From Arthrobacter dokdonellae (GTDB lineage Bacteria > Actinomycetota > Actinomycetes > Actinomycetales > Micrococcaceae), in assembly GCF_003268655.1 (NCBI RefSeq), contig NZ_CP029642.1, positions 2,666,001-2,730,000 on the forward strand: 64,000 bases of DNA. Reading direction: 5' to 3'. This document shows positions 24,492 to 35,078 of this stretch, piece after piece; position 1 is the first letter of the stretch; every line of letters begins with the position of its first letter. The notes under the pieces were generated by a model. It searched no databases, had not been told where the DNA came from, and saw only the letters and a program-made list of their open reading frames with translations. The position numbers were made by a program, and so were the translations under genes.

Positions 24492-26291
24492 CTACTCGGC
24501 TGCGGCCTGCACCTCAGCCTTGGGCTGTACCTTTGCCTCCGGCTTGAAGTCCACGCCGGCCTCCCTGCGCTGCTGCGCCGTGATCGGGGCCGGTGCCGCG
24601 GTCAGGGGGTCGTAGCCGCCGCCGGACTTCGGGAAGGCGATGACGTCGCGGATCGAGTCGACGCCCGCCAGCAGGGACACGGCGCGGTCCCAGCCGATGG
24701 CGATGCCGCCGTGCGGCGGCGCGCCGAACTTGAAGCCTTCCAGCAGGAAGCCGAACTTGGTCTCGGCCGATTCCTTGTCCAGGCCCATCAGTTCAAACAC
24801 GCGCTCCTGCACGTCGCGCTGGTGGATGCGGATGGAGCCGCCGCCGATTTCGTTGCCGTTGCACACGATGTCGTAGGCGTAGGACAGGGCGCTTTCCGGG
24901 TCCTTGTCGAAGGTGTCCAAGAATTCGGGCTTCGGGGAGGTGAACGCATGGTGGACGGCGGTCCACTGGCCGCTGCCCACGGCCACGTCACCGGAGGCGA
25001 CGGCGTCGGCGGCCCGTTCAAACATTGGCGCGTCCACGATCCACACGAACGCCCAGTCGGCCGGGTCGATGAGTCCGGTCCGGTGGCCGATCTCGACGCG
25101 GGCGGCGCCCAGCAGGGCACGCGAGGGGTTGACTTCGCCGGCGGCGAAGAAGATGCAGTCGCCGGGTTTGGCGCCCACTGCACCGGCCAGGCCGGCGCGC
25201 TCGGCGTCGGTCAGGTTCTTGGCCACCGGGCCGGCCAGTTCACCGTCCTCCTTGAACAAGACGTAGGCCAGGCCCCTGGCGCCGCGCTGCTTGGCCCATT
25301 CCTGCCAGGCGTCGAGTTGGCGGCGGGGCTGTGACGCCCCGCCGGGCATGACGACGGCACCCACGTACGGGGCCTTGAAAACGCCAAAGTTCGTGTCCTT
25401 GAAGAATTCGGTGAGGTCGCTCAGTTCCAGGCCGAAGCGCAGGTCCGGCTTGTCGGAGCCGTAGCGGGCCATGGCATCGAGGTACGTCATGCGCCGGATG
25501 GGAGTGGGGATTTCAACGTCGATCAGCTTCCACAGGGCCGAAATGATCTTCTCGCCCAGGGCGATGATGTCGTCCTGGTCCACGAAGCTCGCCTCGATGT
25601 CCAGCTGCGTGAACTCGGGCTGCCGGTCGGCACGGAAATCCTCGTCGCGGTAGCAGCGGGCAATCTGGTAGTACTTTTCGAAGCCGCCCACCTGCAGCAG
25701 CTGCTTGAACAGCTGCGGGGACTGCGGCAGGGCATACCAGGAACCCGGCGCCAGGCGGGCGGGCACCACGAAGTCGCGGGCACCTTCCGGGGTGGAGCGG
25801 GTCAGCGTCGGCGTCTCGATCTCCACGTAGCCCTGCTCGTGGAGCAGTTCGCGGGCCACCCGGTTGGCCTCCGAGCGCAACCGCAGGTTCCGCTGCATGG
25901 CCGGGCGGCGCAGGTCCAGGTAGCGGTGCTTCAGGCGCGCCTCCTCGCCGACCTCCACGTGCTCGTCCACCTGGAAGGGCAGCGGTGCGGCCTCGTTGAG
26001 GACGACGACGTCATCGGCCACCACTTCGATCTCACCCGTTGCGAGAGCCGGGTTTTCGTTGCCCTCGGGGCGGCGCGAGACGGTGCCCGTGACCTGCAGC
26101 ACATATTCGTTGCGCAGCGAGTGGAACACGTCCTCCTCGCGGACGACAATCTGCGACACGCCCGACTCGTCACGCAGGTCCAGGAAGGCAACACCACCAT
26201 GGTCACGGCGGCGGGCAACCCACCCCGCGAGGGTTACAGTCTGTCCAATGTGCTCAGCCCGCAGGGAGCCCAGGTCATGTGTGCGCAGCAC
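24492..26291 (-). CDS. aspS: Aspartyl-tRNA synthetase (probably non-discriminating)
   Basis: Charges tRNA-Asp, and probably also tRNA-Asn where AsnRS is lacking. 599 residues: N-terminal OB anticodon domain ([20 protein letters not shown]), class II core (motif 2 [19 protein letters not shown]), the bacterial GAD insertion, and the motif 3 region [15 protein letters not shown]. The last 25 residues are a Lys/Ala/Pro tail. GTG 26291 has AAGGA seven bases upstream. Downstream of hisS on the same strand. Confidence 0.97.
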   Translation of the reverse strand: MLRTHDLGSLRAEHIGQTVTLAGWVARRRDHGGVAFLDLRDESGVSQIVVREEDVFHSLRNEYVLQVTGTVSRRPEGNENPALATGEIEVVADDVVVLNEAAPLPFQVDEHVEVGEEARLKHRYLDLRRPAMQRNLRLRSEANRVARELLHEQGYVEIETPTLTRSTPEGARDFVVPARLAPGSWYALPQSPQLFKQLLQVGGFEKYYQIARCYRDEDFRADRQPEFTQLDIEASFVDQDDIIALGEKIISALWKLIDVEIPTPIRRMTYLDAMARYGSDKPDLRFGLELSDLTEFFKDTNFGVFKAPYVGAVVMPGGASQPRRQLDAWQEWAKQRGARGLAYVLFKEDGELAGPVAKNLTDAERAGLAGAVGAKPGDCIFFAAGEVNPSRALLGAARVEIGHRTGLIDPADWAFVWIVDAPMFERAADAVASGDVAVGSGQWTAVHHAFTSPKPEFLDTFDKDPESALSYAYDIVCNGNEIGGGSIRIHQRDVQERVFELMGLDKESAETKFGFLLEGFKFGAPPHGGIAIGWDRAVSLLAGVDSIRDVIAFPKSGGGYDPLTAAPAPITAQQRREAGVDFKPEAKVQPKAEVQAAAE

Positions 26292-26554
26292 AGCATTCCT
26301 TCCAATCGTGGTGACCGGCCCGTTCCAGACGGACCCTCAGTATGTCTCCGCTCGAGTTTACCGGTGAATCTAAACGCCGGTGGTCGCGTGCGGAGCAGGC
26401 CCGCCATTTTTCCGGTGACTATCCGACGCGTCGGCCGCGGGCGGCCTTGGGCGTCTCCTTTACGTCACCTACAAAAAATGCCGGCTCCTGCTCCTCTGCG
26501 CATGTCGCCGCGAGCGGTCGGCCCGAGGAACGCAAGCGGGAGCAGCGAGCCGGT
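26292..26554. other. Intergenic gap between hisS and aspS
   Basis: 263 bases between the hisS stop and the aspS start, both on the minus strand. It probably contains a separate aspS promoter. It is Arg/Ser-codon-like noise in all frames; no T-box, tRNA or clear terminator hairpin is seen. Confidence 0.5.
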
Positions 26555-27901
26555 TTACGCGGTGACGATCCGCGGCTTGAGATCTTCGGCTGCCGGCATC
26601 CAGTCCGCGGGGTCTGCCGGCAGCTGTTCACCGGAACGGATGTCCTTGACCTGATGGGCTCCGTCGCCGTCGGTGAACCAGACGAACGGGATGCCGCGCC
26701 TGTCGGCGTACTTGATCTGCTTGCCGAATTTGTCGGCCTTGGCCGCCACCTCCGTGGAGATCCCGCGGGCACGCAGCTTGGCCGCGACTTCCTGGGCGGC
26801 CGTCCAGCTGTCCTCGTCCGCCAGGGTGACCAGCACCGCCGTCGGGACGCTGCGGGAGGCGGTGGCGAGGTCCTGGCTGAGGATGCGCGAGATCAGGCGC
26901 GTGACGCCGATGGAAAGCCCGACGCCGGGGAACGTGCGGCTGCCCTTGGACGCCAGCGCGTCGTAGCGGCCGCCGGAGCAGATGGAGCCCAGTGCCTCGT
27001 GGCCCACGAGGACGGTCTCGTAGACGGTGCCGGTGTAGTAGTCCAGGCCGCGGGCGATCGACAGGTCGGCCACCACGGATCCGGGGGCGCTCTTCACGGC
27101 CGCGGCGATGACCTGCTCGAGCTCGTTGAGGCCTTCCTCCATCAGCTCGTCGTTGACGCCCAGGGCGCGCACCTGCTCCACGAAGGAGGTGTCTTCGGTG
27201 CGGATGGACGCCAGGGCCAACGCCTTGGCGGCCTGTGCCTCGGTGGCGCCCAGCTCGCTCGTGAGCAGCTGCGCCACCGCGTCGGCGCCGATTTTTTCCA
27301 GCTTGTCAATGCTCCGCAGCACCCCGGCGGTGTCGCTCAGGCCGATGCCGCGGTAGAAGCCCTCGGCCAGCTTTCGGTTGTTGATGCGCAGCTTGAACGC
27401 CGGGATCGGCAGCGCCGAGAGCGCCTCGGCGATCACGAGCGCAAGCTCCACGTCGTAGCGGAAGGGAAGGACGCCGTCGGCCACCACATCGATGTCCGCC
27501 TGCGTGAACTCCCGGACCCGGCCCTCCTGGGGACGCTCGCCGCGCCACACCTTCTGGATCTGGTATCGGCGGAACGGGAAGGCAAGGTAACCGGAGTTTT
27601 CCACGACGTACCGGGCAAACGGCACGGTCAGGTCAAAGTGCAGCGCCAGCTGGTTCGGGTCCCCCTTGGCGCTGGCCGCGGCGTTGCCGTCGTCGTCCTG
27701 CAGGCGGGAGAGCGCGTAGACCTCCTTGTCGATCTCGCCCTTGCGCAGCAGCTGCCCCACGGTCTCCACGGAGCGTGTTTCCACGGAGCTGAAGCCGTGC
27801 AGTTCAAAGGTGCGACGGAGCGTGTCCAGCACATGCTGCTCCACCAGCCGCTCCTGTGGCAGCCACTCGGGGAAACCTGACAGGGAGGCGGTGCGTGCCA
27901 T
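26555..27901 (-). CDS. hisS: Histidyl-tRNA synthetase
   Basis: Charges tRNA-His. 448 residues from ATG 27901, which has AGGAG about ten bases upstream. Class II motif 2 (RYQIQKVWRGERP, FTQADIDVV), the histidine-specific RGLDYYTGTVYE and the C-terminal anticodon domain (ATASRSVPTAVLVTLADED) are intact. A longer upstream frame runs into the divergent promoter region and is not used. Confidence 0.97.
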   Translation of the reverse strand: MARTASLSGFPEWLPQERLVEQHVLDTLRRTFELHGFSSVETRSVETVGQLLRKGEIDKEVYALSRLQDDDGNAAASAKGDPNQLALHFDLTVPFARYVVENSGYLAFPFRRYQIQKVWRGERPQEGRVREFTQADIDVVADGVLPFRYDVELALVIAEALSALPIPAFKLRINNRKLAEGFYRGIGLSDTAGVLRSIDKLEKIGADAVAQLLTSELGATEAQAAKALALASIRTEDTSFVEQVRALGVNDELMEEGLNELEQVIAAAVKSAPGSVVADLSIARGLDYYTGTVYETVLVGHEALGSICSGGRYDALASKGSRTFPGVGLSIGVTRLISRILSQDLATASRSVPTAVLVTLADEDSWTAAQEVAAKLRARGISTEVAAKADKFGKQIKYADRRGIPFVWFTDGDGAHQVKDIRSGEQLPADPADWMPAAEDLKPRIVTA

Positions 27902-28147
27902 GGGTGGAACTCTCCTAACAAGACGGGCGGGACGGTGCAGCCGGGAAACTGCGGCCGGCGCGGCCCGCATAACAAGGTCATGGTGTTGCGGATGCAGCCG
28001 CCGTGTCCGGCGTCCACCGGGCAGTTCCGTGGGTAAACTGGCATCCGGCTGCCATTTTATAAGGTTTGGCGGGCCGCCCCAACCAGTCCCCGCAGTGCGC
28101 ATGGTGCGCGGGCCCGGACCACGCGAAGAAATCATGGAGAAATACCG
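27902..28147. promoter_or_regulatory. Divergent promoter region between hisS and the cyclophilin gene
   Basis: 246 bases without a gene. TAAACT near 28035 and TATAAG near 28060 are candidate -10 elements for the plus-strand cyclophilin gene. The hisS Shine-Dalgarno sequence lies at the left edge and that of the cyclophilin gene (GGAG) at the right. No riboswitch is recognised. Confidence 0.4.
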
Positions 28148-28948
28148 TTGGTTAACAGCAAAAAGGACGGCCGGGAGGCCAAGGCACGGATGGCCCGGAT
28201 GGCGGCCAACCAGCAGATGCACCGGGAGCAGCTCGCCCGCCGCAAGCGCGACAACATCATTGCCGCCGCCGCCATGGCCATCGCCATCGCCGTCGCCGTG
28301 GTCCTGGCCTTGACAGTGTTCACCGGCCCGAAGAACGACGCCGCTGCCACGGACACGCCCGCCGCATCCCCCAGTGCGTCCCCCACCTCCAGCACACCCG
28401 CCGGGACGAACAGCCCCACGGTTCCCAAGGCCGCCACCGCCGCGGGCAAGACGTTCACGGGAACCCTCACGCTCAACGGCCAGCCCATGGGCGTCCAAGT
28501 TGACGGCACCAAGGCTCCCCAAGCGGCCGCCGTCTTCAAATCGCTGGCGGACAGCGGCTTCTTTAAGGGAAAGACCTGCCACCGGCTGACGGATTCGGCG
28601 AACTTCGCGCTGCTGCAGTGCGGCTCGCTCAAGGGCGACGGCAATGGCGACCCCAACTATCAGTGGGGCCCGGTGGAGAACTCCCCCGCCAACGGCCTTT
28701 ACCCCGCGGGCAGCATCGCCGTGGCCCGCGGCTCCAGCACCTACAGCAATGGGACGCAGTTCTTCATCACTTACAAAGACACCACGCTGCCACAGACCGA
28801 CGGCGGCTACACCCTGATGGGGAAGGTCACCAGCGGCCTTGATGTCATCACCAAGATCGCTGCCGGCGGCATCACGCCCGGCGCGGGCGGCGCCACGGAC
28901 GGTGCACCCAAGACCAAGGTGACGATAGACTCGTTTACGCTGAAGTAA
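28148..28948 (+). CDS. Membrane-anchored peptidyl-prolyl cis-trans isomerase (cyclophilin type)
   Basis: Proline isomerase exposed outside the membrane. 266 residues from a TTG start with GGAG eight bases upstream. A basic cytoplasmic N-terminus is followed by one transmembrane helix (37-59), a Thr/Ser/Pro/Ala linker (60-95) and a cyclophilin domain. The domain has CHRLTDSANFALLQCGS and the active-site-like SSTYSNGTQFFITY, with the usual phenylalanine and glutamine retained. The arrangement is typical of actinobacterial PpiB-like surface proteins. Confidence 0.92.
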   Translation: MVNSKKDGREAKARMARMAANQQMHREQLARRKRDNIIAAAAMAIAIAVAVVLALTVFTGPKNDAAATDTPAASPSASPTSSTPAGTNSPTVPKAATAAGKTFTGTLTLNGQPMGVQVDGTKAPQAAAVFKSLADSGFFKGKTCHRLTDSANFALLQCGSLKGDGNGDPNYQWGPVENSPANGLYPAGSIAVARGSSTYSNGTQFFITYKDTTLPQTDGGYTLMGKVTSGLDVITKIAAGGITPGAGGATDGAPKTKVTIDSFTLK

Positions 28949-29070
28949 TTGAAAAGGCCACACCTTCGAGGGTGCCAGCACACCTCTGGGACCGCAGCAC
29001 GTTCGATCCCGGCCACATCGATTTCCGTTTCAGACCTGCCAGATTTCCATCCAGCGAAAGACTTTTAGCG

Positions 29071-30831
29071 GTGACACACAGTCAACAATCCGACGACACA
29101 ACGGCCCTGAGCACTGAGCCGGCGGACGCCCAAACTCCCATCAACGGCACGGTCCCCGAGAGTGTGCCAGCAACGGAGGTGGCCGTCGCTGAGGACGGCG
29201 CAGCCCCCGAAGCTGCGCAGGAGGCAGCCCCCGACGACACAGCGGCCGACGCAACTGGCACGCCGGCTGAAGCCCTGACAGCCGAGGCCCCGGCCGCTGG
29301 CATTCCCGCGGCTGAAGTTCCTGCGGCTGAAGTTCCTGCGACCGAAGCCCCTACCGCCGAAGCCCCGGCGGCTGAAGTTCCGGCACAGCCCGAGGCTCCG
29401 GCGGAGGCTCCGGCACAGGATGCTGCAGCGGCTCCCTCACCCGCTTTGCCGGCGCCGGCGCCCTCGCCTGCGCCCGCACCACGGGCCCCGTCGCCGGCAG
29501 CCTTGGCGGCCCGTCCCAAGTTGCCCGCCGCTGCGGCACCAGCCCCCGCACCCGCGCCCGTGACCGCCACGGCCGTCAACCTGGAGGAAGCGGCGAAGTT
29601 TGGCCGGGCCGAGGACGACGGCCACGTTTTCCTGAAACTGGACGGCGAAGAATACCCGGTGGGCCAGTATCCCGGTGCGAGCAAGGAAGAGGCCCTGGCC
29701 TACTTTGCCCGCAAGTTCGAGGACATCACCGCCCAGATCACGCTGCTGGAGCAGCGCGTTGAGGCCAAGGCCGCAACAACGGACATGAACAAGACCGTCA
29801 ACCATCTGCGTGCCCAGCTCGCTGAGCGCACCAGCGTGGGAGACATCAATGGCGCCCTGGCACGTCTCACCGCACTGGAGGAGGCCATCAAGGCCCTCCA
29901 GGCGCGGGAACGCGCCACCCATGAGGCTGCCCGCGGCGTGGAACTTGCCGCCCGCGAAGCGATCGTGGCCGAGGCGGAGACCATCGCCGCGGAGGACCCC
30001 GCCACGGTCATGTGGAAGGTCAGCAGCGCCCGCATGAACGAGCTTTTCGAATCGTGGAAGCAGGCGCAGAAAACCGGAATGCGTCTGGGCCGGGCAACGG
30101 AAGAGGGCCTGTGGAAGCGGTTCCGCAGCGCACGCACCGTTTTCGACCGGCACCGCCGCGCGTACTTCTCGCAGCTGGACAACAACAACGCCGCGGCCAA
30201 GTCCGCCAAGGAGGCGCTGATCACGGCGGCCGAGGAGCTGTCCTCCTCCACTGAGTGGGGCTTCGCCGCCGGTGAGTACCGCCGCCTGATGGACCAGTGG
30301 AAGGCATCTCCACGTGCCAGCCGCAAGGACGACGACGCCCTCTGGGGCCGCTTCCGTGCCGCCCAGGACAAGTTCTTCAAGGCACGCCAGTCCGCCAACG
30401 ACGCCATCGACGAGGAATTCGGCGCCAACCTGGTGGTCAAGGAAGCCCTCATCACCGAGGCGCAGGCCCTGCTGCCCGTCACCGACCTGGCCGCAGCCAA
30501 GAAGTCCCTGCAGTCCATCCGCGACCGCTGGGAAGAGGCGGGCAAGGTGCCGCGGGCGGACATGCAGCGCGTGGAAGGCGCCCTCCGCAAGGTGGAAGAC
30601 GCCGTCAAGGCGGCCGACGACGACAACTGGCGCCGCAGCGACCCCGAGGCGAAGGCCCGCACCAGCAGTGCGCTGACCCAGCTTGAGGCCACCATCGCCG
30701 GATTGAAGGAAGACCTCGCTGCCGCTGAGAAGTCGGGTGACGCCCGCAAGGCGGCAAAGGCCCGGGAGGCCCTCGCTGCCAGGGAACTTTGGCTCGAGCA
30801 GATCCGCAAGGCCGCAGAGGACTTTAGCTGA
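29071..30831 (+). CDS. DUF349 domain protein with Ala/Pro-rich N-terminus
   Basis: 586 residues. The first 165 or so are extremely Ala/Pro/Glu-rich, including tandem AEVPA-type repeats. The rest is helical with DUF349-type units (SARMNELFESWKQAQKTGMR, EYRRLMDQWKASPRASRKDD, LWGRFRAAQDKFFKARQS) and a final coiled-coil-like stretch. The family function is unknown; some members affect cell-surface proteins. GTG 29071 is chosen because upstream codons look non-coding, though its Shine-Dalgarno sequence is weak. A clear terminator follows. Confidence 0.85.
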   Translation: MTHSQQSDDTTALSTEPADAQTPINGTVPESVPATEVAVAEDGAAPEAAQEAAPDDTAADATGTPAEALTAEAPAAGIPAAEVPAAEVPATEAPTAEAPAAEVPAQPEAPAEAPAQDAAAAPSPALPAPAPSPAPAPRAPSPAALAARPKLPAAAAPAPAPAPVTATAVNLEEAAKFGRAEDDGHVFLKLDGEEYPVGQYPGASKEEALAYFARKFEDITAQITLLEQRVEAKAATTDMNKTVNHLRAQLAERTSVGDINGALARLTALEEAIKALQARERATHEAARGVELAAREAIVAEAETIAAEDPATVMWKVSSARMNELFESWKQAQKTGMRLGRATEEGLWKRFRSARTVFDRHRRAYFSQLDNNNAAAKSAKEALITAAEELSSSTEWGFAAGEYRRLMDQWKASPRASRKDDDALWGRFRAAQDKFFKARQSANDAIDEEFGANLVVKEALITEAQALLPVTDLAAAKKSLQSIRDRWEEAGKVPRADMQRVEGALRKVEDAVKAADDDNWRRSDPEAKARTSSALTQLEATIAGLKEDLAAAEKSGDARKAAKAREALAARELWLEQIRKAAEDFS

Positions 30832-30847
30832 CGAACGCGGTTTTAGG

Positions 30848-30894
30848 AGGCCTCCGGGCCGGGTTGTCCACAATCCGGCCCCGGGGGCCTTTTT
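30848..30894 (+). terminator. Intrinsic terminator after the DUF349 gene
   Basis: GC-rich inverted repeat (GGCCTCCGGGCCGG paired with CCGGCCCCGGGGGCC) followed by TTTTT, 17 bases after the stop codon. Confidence 0.85.
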
Positions 30895-30924
30895 GTCGTC
30901 CGCCCCAAGGTGCAGGCTGGGCCC

Positions 30925-31509
30925 ATGCAGCCCACCGTGCCCGCGCCCGCGCCCGACGGCATCCTTGCCGCTGGCGGCCAGTTCACCGTCGCCGAACTGT
31001 GCGCCATGGAACGCGACGGCGTGCTTGCGCGCGTGTTCGGCCAGGCCTTCCGCCCTGTCGCGGAGCCGGAAACCCCGGCCCACCGCGCCTCGGCGTTGGC
31101 ACACCACGTTCCCGCAGGACTGGCGGAGCGGGCGGTGCTGGGCCGCGGATCAGCAGCCTGGGTCTTCGGCTGCGCGCCTCCTCCGCAAACCATCTGTCTC
31201 CTGCTCGACCGGGCACGCCGCACCACCATGCTGCCGCCGCGCAGCGGCTGCGAGGTCCATGAGGTCATGCTGGGCCCGTACGACGTCGAACGCGTGGGCG
31301 GGGTGCGGGTCACCCGCGCGCTGCGCACGGCGGTGGACATCGCCATGCATGAACCCGAGGCAACGGCTGCTCCCCTGCTGCTGGCATTGGCGGGAGCGGC
31401 GGACCTCGGCTGTCCCCTGGGGCGCATCAACTCTGCCGTCGCCATGGCCCGCCACATCCCGGGCAAACGCCGGGCGCAGGCGCTGCTACGCACCCTGCTG
31501 GAGGAATAG
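30925..31509 (+). CDS. AbiEi-like type IV antitoxin homologue, no partner toxin seen
   Basis: 194 residues. An N-terminal winged-helix-like part (GQFTVAELCAMERDGVLARVF) is followed by the AbiEi C-terminal-like pattern with the motif RGSAAWVFG and the ending VRVTRALRTAVDIAMH. In true type IV systems AbiEi binds DNA and neutralises AbiEii; no nucleotidyltransferase toxin gene lies next to it. Many actinobacterial homologues stand alone as putative regulators. The start could also be GTG 30910. The 3' end is convergent with rel. Confidence 0.62.
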   Translation: MQPTVPAPAPDGILAAGGQFTVAELCAMERDGVLARVFGQAFRPVAEPETPAHRASALAHHVPAGLAERAVLGRGSAAWVFGCAPPPQTICLLLDRARRTTMLPPRSGCEVHEVMLGPYDVERVGGVRVTRALRTAVDIAMHEPEATAAPLLLALAGAADLGCPLGRINSAVAMARHIPGKRRAQALLRTLLEE

Positions 31510-31570
31510 CCGAAAGGCGTGCCACGTCTGCAGGGCCGCCGCCGCACGACGCCCCGGGTCCGCAGGCGCC

Positions 31571-33910
31571 TCAGTTGCGGCGCTGCGAGCCGGAGGTCCG
31601 GTAGACGTCGAACACCCCGTCGATGCGGCGCACGGCGTTCAGGACGTGGTGCAGGTACTTCGGGTCCCCCATCTCAAACGCAAAGCGCGAGAGTGCCACA
31701 CGGTCGCGCGAGGTGTTCACGCTGGCGGCCAGGATGTTGACGTGGCTTTCGGACAGCACGCGGGTGACGTCCGAAAGCAGGCTCTTGCGGTCCAGGGCCT
31801 CCACCTGGATCTCCACCAGGAACACCCCCGACTGGGTGGGCGCCCATTCCACATCCACGAGCTTGTCCGGCTCATTCCTCAGGTGCTTGAGGTTGGGGCA
31901 GTCCTCGCGGTGGACCGACACGCCCGAGCCCTTGGTGACGTAACCGGCAATCGGGTCCGGCGGCACCGGGGTGCAGCAGCGCGCCAGCTTCACCAGCACC
32001 TCCCCCACGCCGTGCACAATGACTCCCGAGTCCGAGACCCGTGACCGGGCGTTGGAGACGTGGGTGGCAACGGGCGGAGCGGCGTCTTCGATGTCGTCGT
32101 TGACGCCGAGCACATCGACCAGCCGTTCAACGACGGACTGGGCCGAGGTGTGTCCGTCACCGACCGCAGCGTAGAGCCCGGCAATGTCGACGTAGCGGAA
32201 GTGCTGTGTGACGGCCGTGAGCGCGTCATGGGTCATCATCTTTTGCAGGGGCAGGTTTTGCTTGCGCATCGCCTTGGTCAGCAAGTCCTTGCCCTTTTCA
32301 ATGGACTCTTCGCGGCGTTCCTTGCTGAACCACTGGCGGATCTTGTTCCTGGCGCGGGCGCTCTTGACGAAGTTCTGCCAATCCTGGCTGGGGCCGGCGC
32401 CTTCGGCCTTCGAGGTGAAGATCTCCACGGTGTCGCCGTGCTCCAGCTCGCTGTTGAGCGGCACCAGCTTGCCGTTGACGCGGGCGCCGATGGTGCGGTG
32501 CCCCACTTCGGTGTGGACCGCGTAGGCAAAGTCCACCGGCGTCGACCCGGCAGGAAGGGCGATGACCTGGCCCTTGGGCGTGTAGACGAACACCTCGCGG
32601 GCGTTCATTTCGTAGCGCAGGGAGTCCAGGAACTCGCCGGGGTCCGAGGTCTCCTGCTGCCAGTCCACCAGGGTCCGCAGCCAGTTCATGTCCTCCTGGC
32701 CCGAGACCGGGTTCTTGTTGCCGGTCTTGTACTTCCAGTGCGCCGCCACACCGTACTCCGCGCGCTGGTGCATCTCGTGAGTGCGGATCTGGATTTCCAC
32801 CGGCTTGCCGTCCGGGCCGATCACCGTGGTGTGCAGCGACTGGTACATGTTGAACTTCGGCATGGCGATGTAGTCCTTGAACCGGCCGGGCAGCGGGTTC
32901 CAGCGCGCGTGGATGGTCCCCAGCGCCGCATAACAGTCCCGCACCGTATCCACGAGCACGCGCACGCCCATCAAGTCGTTGATGTCGTCAAAGTCCTTGG
33001 CCCGGACCACCATCTTTTGGTACACCGAGTAGTAGTGCTTGGGCCGGCCGGTGATCTCGGCCTTGATCTTTGCGCCGCGCAGGTCCTCGCTGATTTGCCG
33101 GCGGATGACCCCCAGTTGCTTGTCCCGCTCCGGAGTCCTGTCCTGGACCATGCGGACCAGTTCCTCGTACACCTTTGGGTACAGGGCGGCAAAGGAGAGG
33201 TCTTCCAGCTCCCACTTGATGGTGTTCATGCCCAGCCTGTGGGCCAGCGGCGCGAAGATGTCCAGCGTCTCGCGGGCCTTGCGGCCCGAGGACTCGGCGC
33301 TGACGAACCTCCAGGTGCGGGCGTTGTGCAGCCTGTCGGCCAGCTTGATGACCAGCACCCGGATGTCCTGGGCCATGGCGATCACCATCTTGCGGACGGT
33401 CTCTGCCTGGGCGGAGTCGCCAAACTCCACCTTGTCCAGCTTCGTCACCCCATCCACGAGTTTGGCAATCTCGTCGCTGAAGTCGTGCCGGAGCTCCTCG
33501 AGCGTGTAGGAGGTGTCCTCCACCGTGTCGTGCAGCAGCGCAGCGGCCAGCGTGGGGCCGGTCATCCCCAGTTCGGCCAGGATCGTGGCCACTGCCACGG
33601 GGTGCGTGATGTAGGGGTCCCCGCTCTTGCGCTTCTGCCCCTCATGGTACTTTTCCGCGACGGCGAAAGCACGGGTGATCAGCTCGAAGTCTTCCTTCGG
33701 ATTGTTCGCCCGCACAATGCGCAGGAGGGGTTCGAGGATGGGCGAATGGCTTTCGGTGGACCAGCCGGCCAGCCGGGCCAGCCGGGAGCGGGTGCGTTCC
33801 CGGCGTCCCGGGAAGGTGGGCCGCAGGTCCGCGGCGGAATGGGCAGCGCCCGCGTTCCCGTCCGTGGAGTCGTCCGCCAAAATTTCATGCGAGGGTGATT
33901 GATCGTTCAC
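31571..33910 (-). CDS. relA: Bifunctional (p)ppGpp synthetase/hydrolase Rel
   Basis: Makes and degrades the stringent-response alarmone. 779 residues: HD hydrolase domain ([13 protein letters not shown] and HDTVEDT intact, so hydrolysis is likely functional), synthetase domain ([14 protein letters not shown] and RVLVDT), TGS domain ([20 protein letters not shown]) and a C-terminal ACT/RRM domain ([20 protein letters not shown]). It is the long actinobacterial Rel type. The start is GTG 33910. Confidence 0.97.
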   Translation of the reverse strand: MNDQSPSHEILADDSTDGNAGAAHSAADLRPTFPGRRERTRSRLARLAGWSTESHSPILEPLLRIVRANNPKEDFELITRAFAVAEKYHEGQKRKSGDPYITHPVAVATILAELGMTGPTLAAALLHDTVEDTSYTLEELRHDFSDEIAKLVDGVTKLDKVEFGDSAQAETVRKMVIAMAQDIRVLVIKLADRLHNARTWRFVSAESSGRKARETLDIFAPLAHRLGMNTIKWELEDLSFAALYPKVYEELVRMVQDRTPERDKQLGVIRRQISEDLRGAKIKAEITGRPKHYYSVYQKMVVRAKDFDDINDLMGVRVLVDTVRDCYAALGTIHARWNPLPGRFKDYIAMPKFNMYQSLHTTVIGPDGKPVEIQIRTHEMHQRAEYGVAAHWKYKTGNKNPVSGQEDMNWLRTLVDWQQETSDPGEFLDSLRYEMNAREVFVYTPKGQVIALPAGSTPVDFAYAVHTEVGHRTIGARVNGKLVPLNSELEHGDTVEIFTSKAEGAGPSQDWQNFVKSARARNKIRQWFSKERREESIEKGKDLLTKAMRKQNLPLQKMMTHDALTAVTQHFRYVDIAGLYAAVGDGHTSAQSVVERLVDVLGVNDDIEDAAPPVATHVSNARSRVSDSGVIVHGVGEVLVKLARCCTPVPPDPIAGYVTKGSGVSVHREDCPNLKHLRNEPDKLVDVEWAPTQSGVFLVEIQVEALDRKSLLSDVTRVLSESHVNILAASVNTSRDRVALSRFAFEMGDPKYLHHVLNAVRRIDGVFDVYRTSGSQRRN

Positions 33911-34022
33911 AGCGCGCTACCTCCCTCGTCCATCCTGCCCCTTGCGGCGCCTTACGGGCGCGCCCTGGGCCCACAGCATCTACTTAGTCTAATCCCGGTG
34001 CACGCCGGTCCCTGTCACGTTA

Positions 34023-34061
34023 CGGGCCGGGACGGGCGCTCGATGCGCCCGTCCCGGCCCG
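34023..34061 (-). terminator. GC-rich hairpin after secF
   Basis: A perfect 17-bp stem (CGGGCCGGGACGGGCGC) with a 5-base loop, 25 bases beyond the secF stop. There is no U-run, as often in actinobacteria. It separates secF from rel. Confidence 0.7.
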
Positions 34062-34085
34062 CCACGCCATGCGGTCCCGCAGGCC

Positions 34086-35078
34086 TTAGGCGTCCACGGT
34101 TTGCGCCGCGCGCTTGGCCTGGACCTTCTTGGCCTGCTTGACGAGCTCGGGTTCCTTCTCGCGCAGCCATGCGTACATGGGCGCCGCGACAAAGACGGTG
34201 GAGAACGTGCTGACGATGATGCCGATGAACAATGCCAGGGAAAGGTCGCGCAGCGTTCCGGCGCCCAGCAGCAGGGCGCCAATGAACAGGATGGAGCCCA
34301 CGGGCAGCACGGCCACCATCATGGTGTTGATGGAGCGCACCAGGGTCTGGTTGACGGCCAGATTGACCTCTTCGCCAAAGGTCCGCCGGGTGGAGGACTT
34401 GATGTCGGCCGTGTTCTCCCTGATCTTGTCAAACACGACCACTGTGTCGTACAGCGAGTAGCTGAGGATGGTCAGGAAGCCGATGATGGCCGACGGCGTC
34501 ACCTCAAACTCCGACGCCGCGTAGATTCCGGCGGTGACCACCATGACCACCAACAGGCCAATAATGGCGGCGACGGACATTCGCCAGGTCCGGAAGTACA
34601 GGGCCATCATGAGGGTGGCCAGCAGCACGAACACCACGAAGCCGATGATGGCCTGCCTGGACACGTCCTGTCCCCAGGTTGGGCCGACGAAGGTGGATGT
34701 CACTTGGTCATTGGTCACGCCATAGGCGGATGTCAGGGCTTTCTTGACCTTGCTGGTCTGATCGTCCGAGAGCCGGTCGGTCTGGACCTGCATGGTCTTG
34801 CCGGCGATGTTGGTCACCACCGCCACGGTGCCCGGCGCCCCCGCAGCCACGGCCTTTTCACCAATGGCCGGACTGGTGTTGGACACGTTGGAAATGGTGA
34901 ACTGGGACCCGCCGCGGAACTCGATGCCGAAGTTGAACCCGCCGCCCAGCAGCGGGACCAGGATGGAGAACAGCACGGCAACGGCGGTGATGCTGAACCA
35001 GATCTTGCGCTTGCCGACAAACTGAAAGGTCCGCTCGCCGGTGTACAGCTCGTTGCCGAAAGTGGCGAAACTCTTCAT
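34086..35078 (-). CDS. secF: Protein translocase subunit SecF
   Basis: With SecD it pulls secreted proteins out of the SecYEG channel using the proton gradient. 330 residues, six membrane segments with a periplasmic P1 loop (FRGGSQFTI near 60) and the conserved SILSYSLYDTVVVFDKIREN motif. The ATG shares one base with the secD stop (TAATG). The Lys/Ala-rich C-terminal tail is cytoplasmic. Confidence 0.97.
   Translation of the reverse strand: MKSFATFGNELYTGERTFQFVGKRKIWFSITAVAVLFSILVPLLGGGFNFGIEFRGGSQFTISNVSNTSPAIGEKAVAAGAPGTVAVVTNIAGKTMQVQTDRLSDDQTSKVKKALTSAYGVTNDQVTSTFVGPTWGQDVSRQAIIGFVVFVLLATLMMALYFRTWRMSVAAIIGLLVVMVVTAGIYAASEFEVTPSAIIGFLTILSYSLYDTVVVFDKIRENTADIKSSTRRTFGEEVNLAVNQTLVRSINTMMVAVLPVGSILFIGALLLGAGTLRDLSLALFIGIIVSTFSTVFVAAPMYAWLREKEPELVKQAKKVQAKRAAQTVDA

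Noticed and set aside
26292..26554. A possible small gene or T-box leader for aspS
   Set aside because: No T-box specifier or terminator pair, no ribosome site before a convincing frame, and the composition is non-coding.
34023..34061. Regulatory riboswitch after secF
   Set aside because: A simple long GC-rich hairpin downstream of the stop codon is better explained as a terminator.
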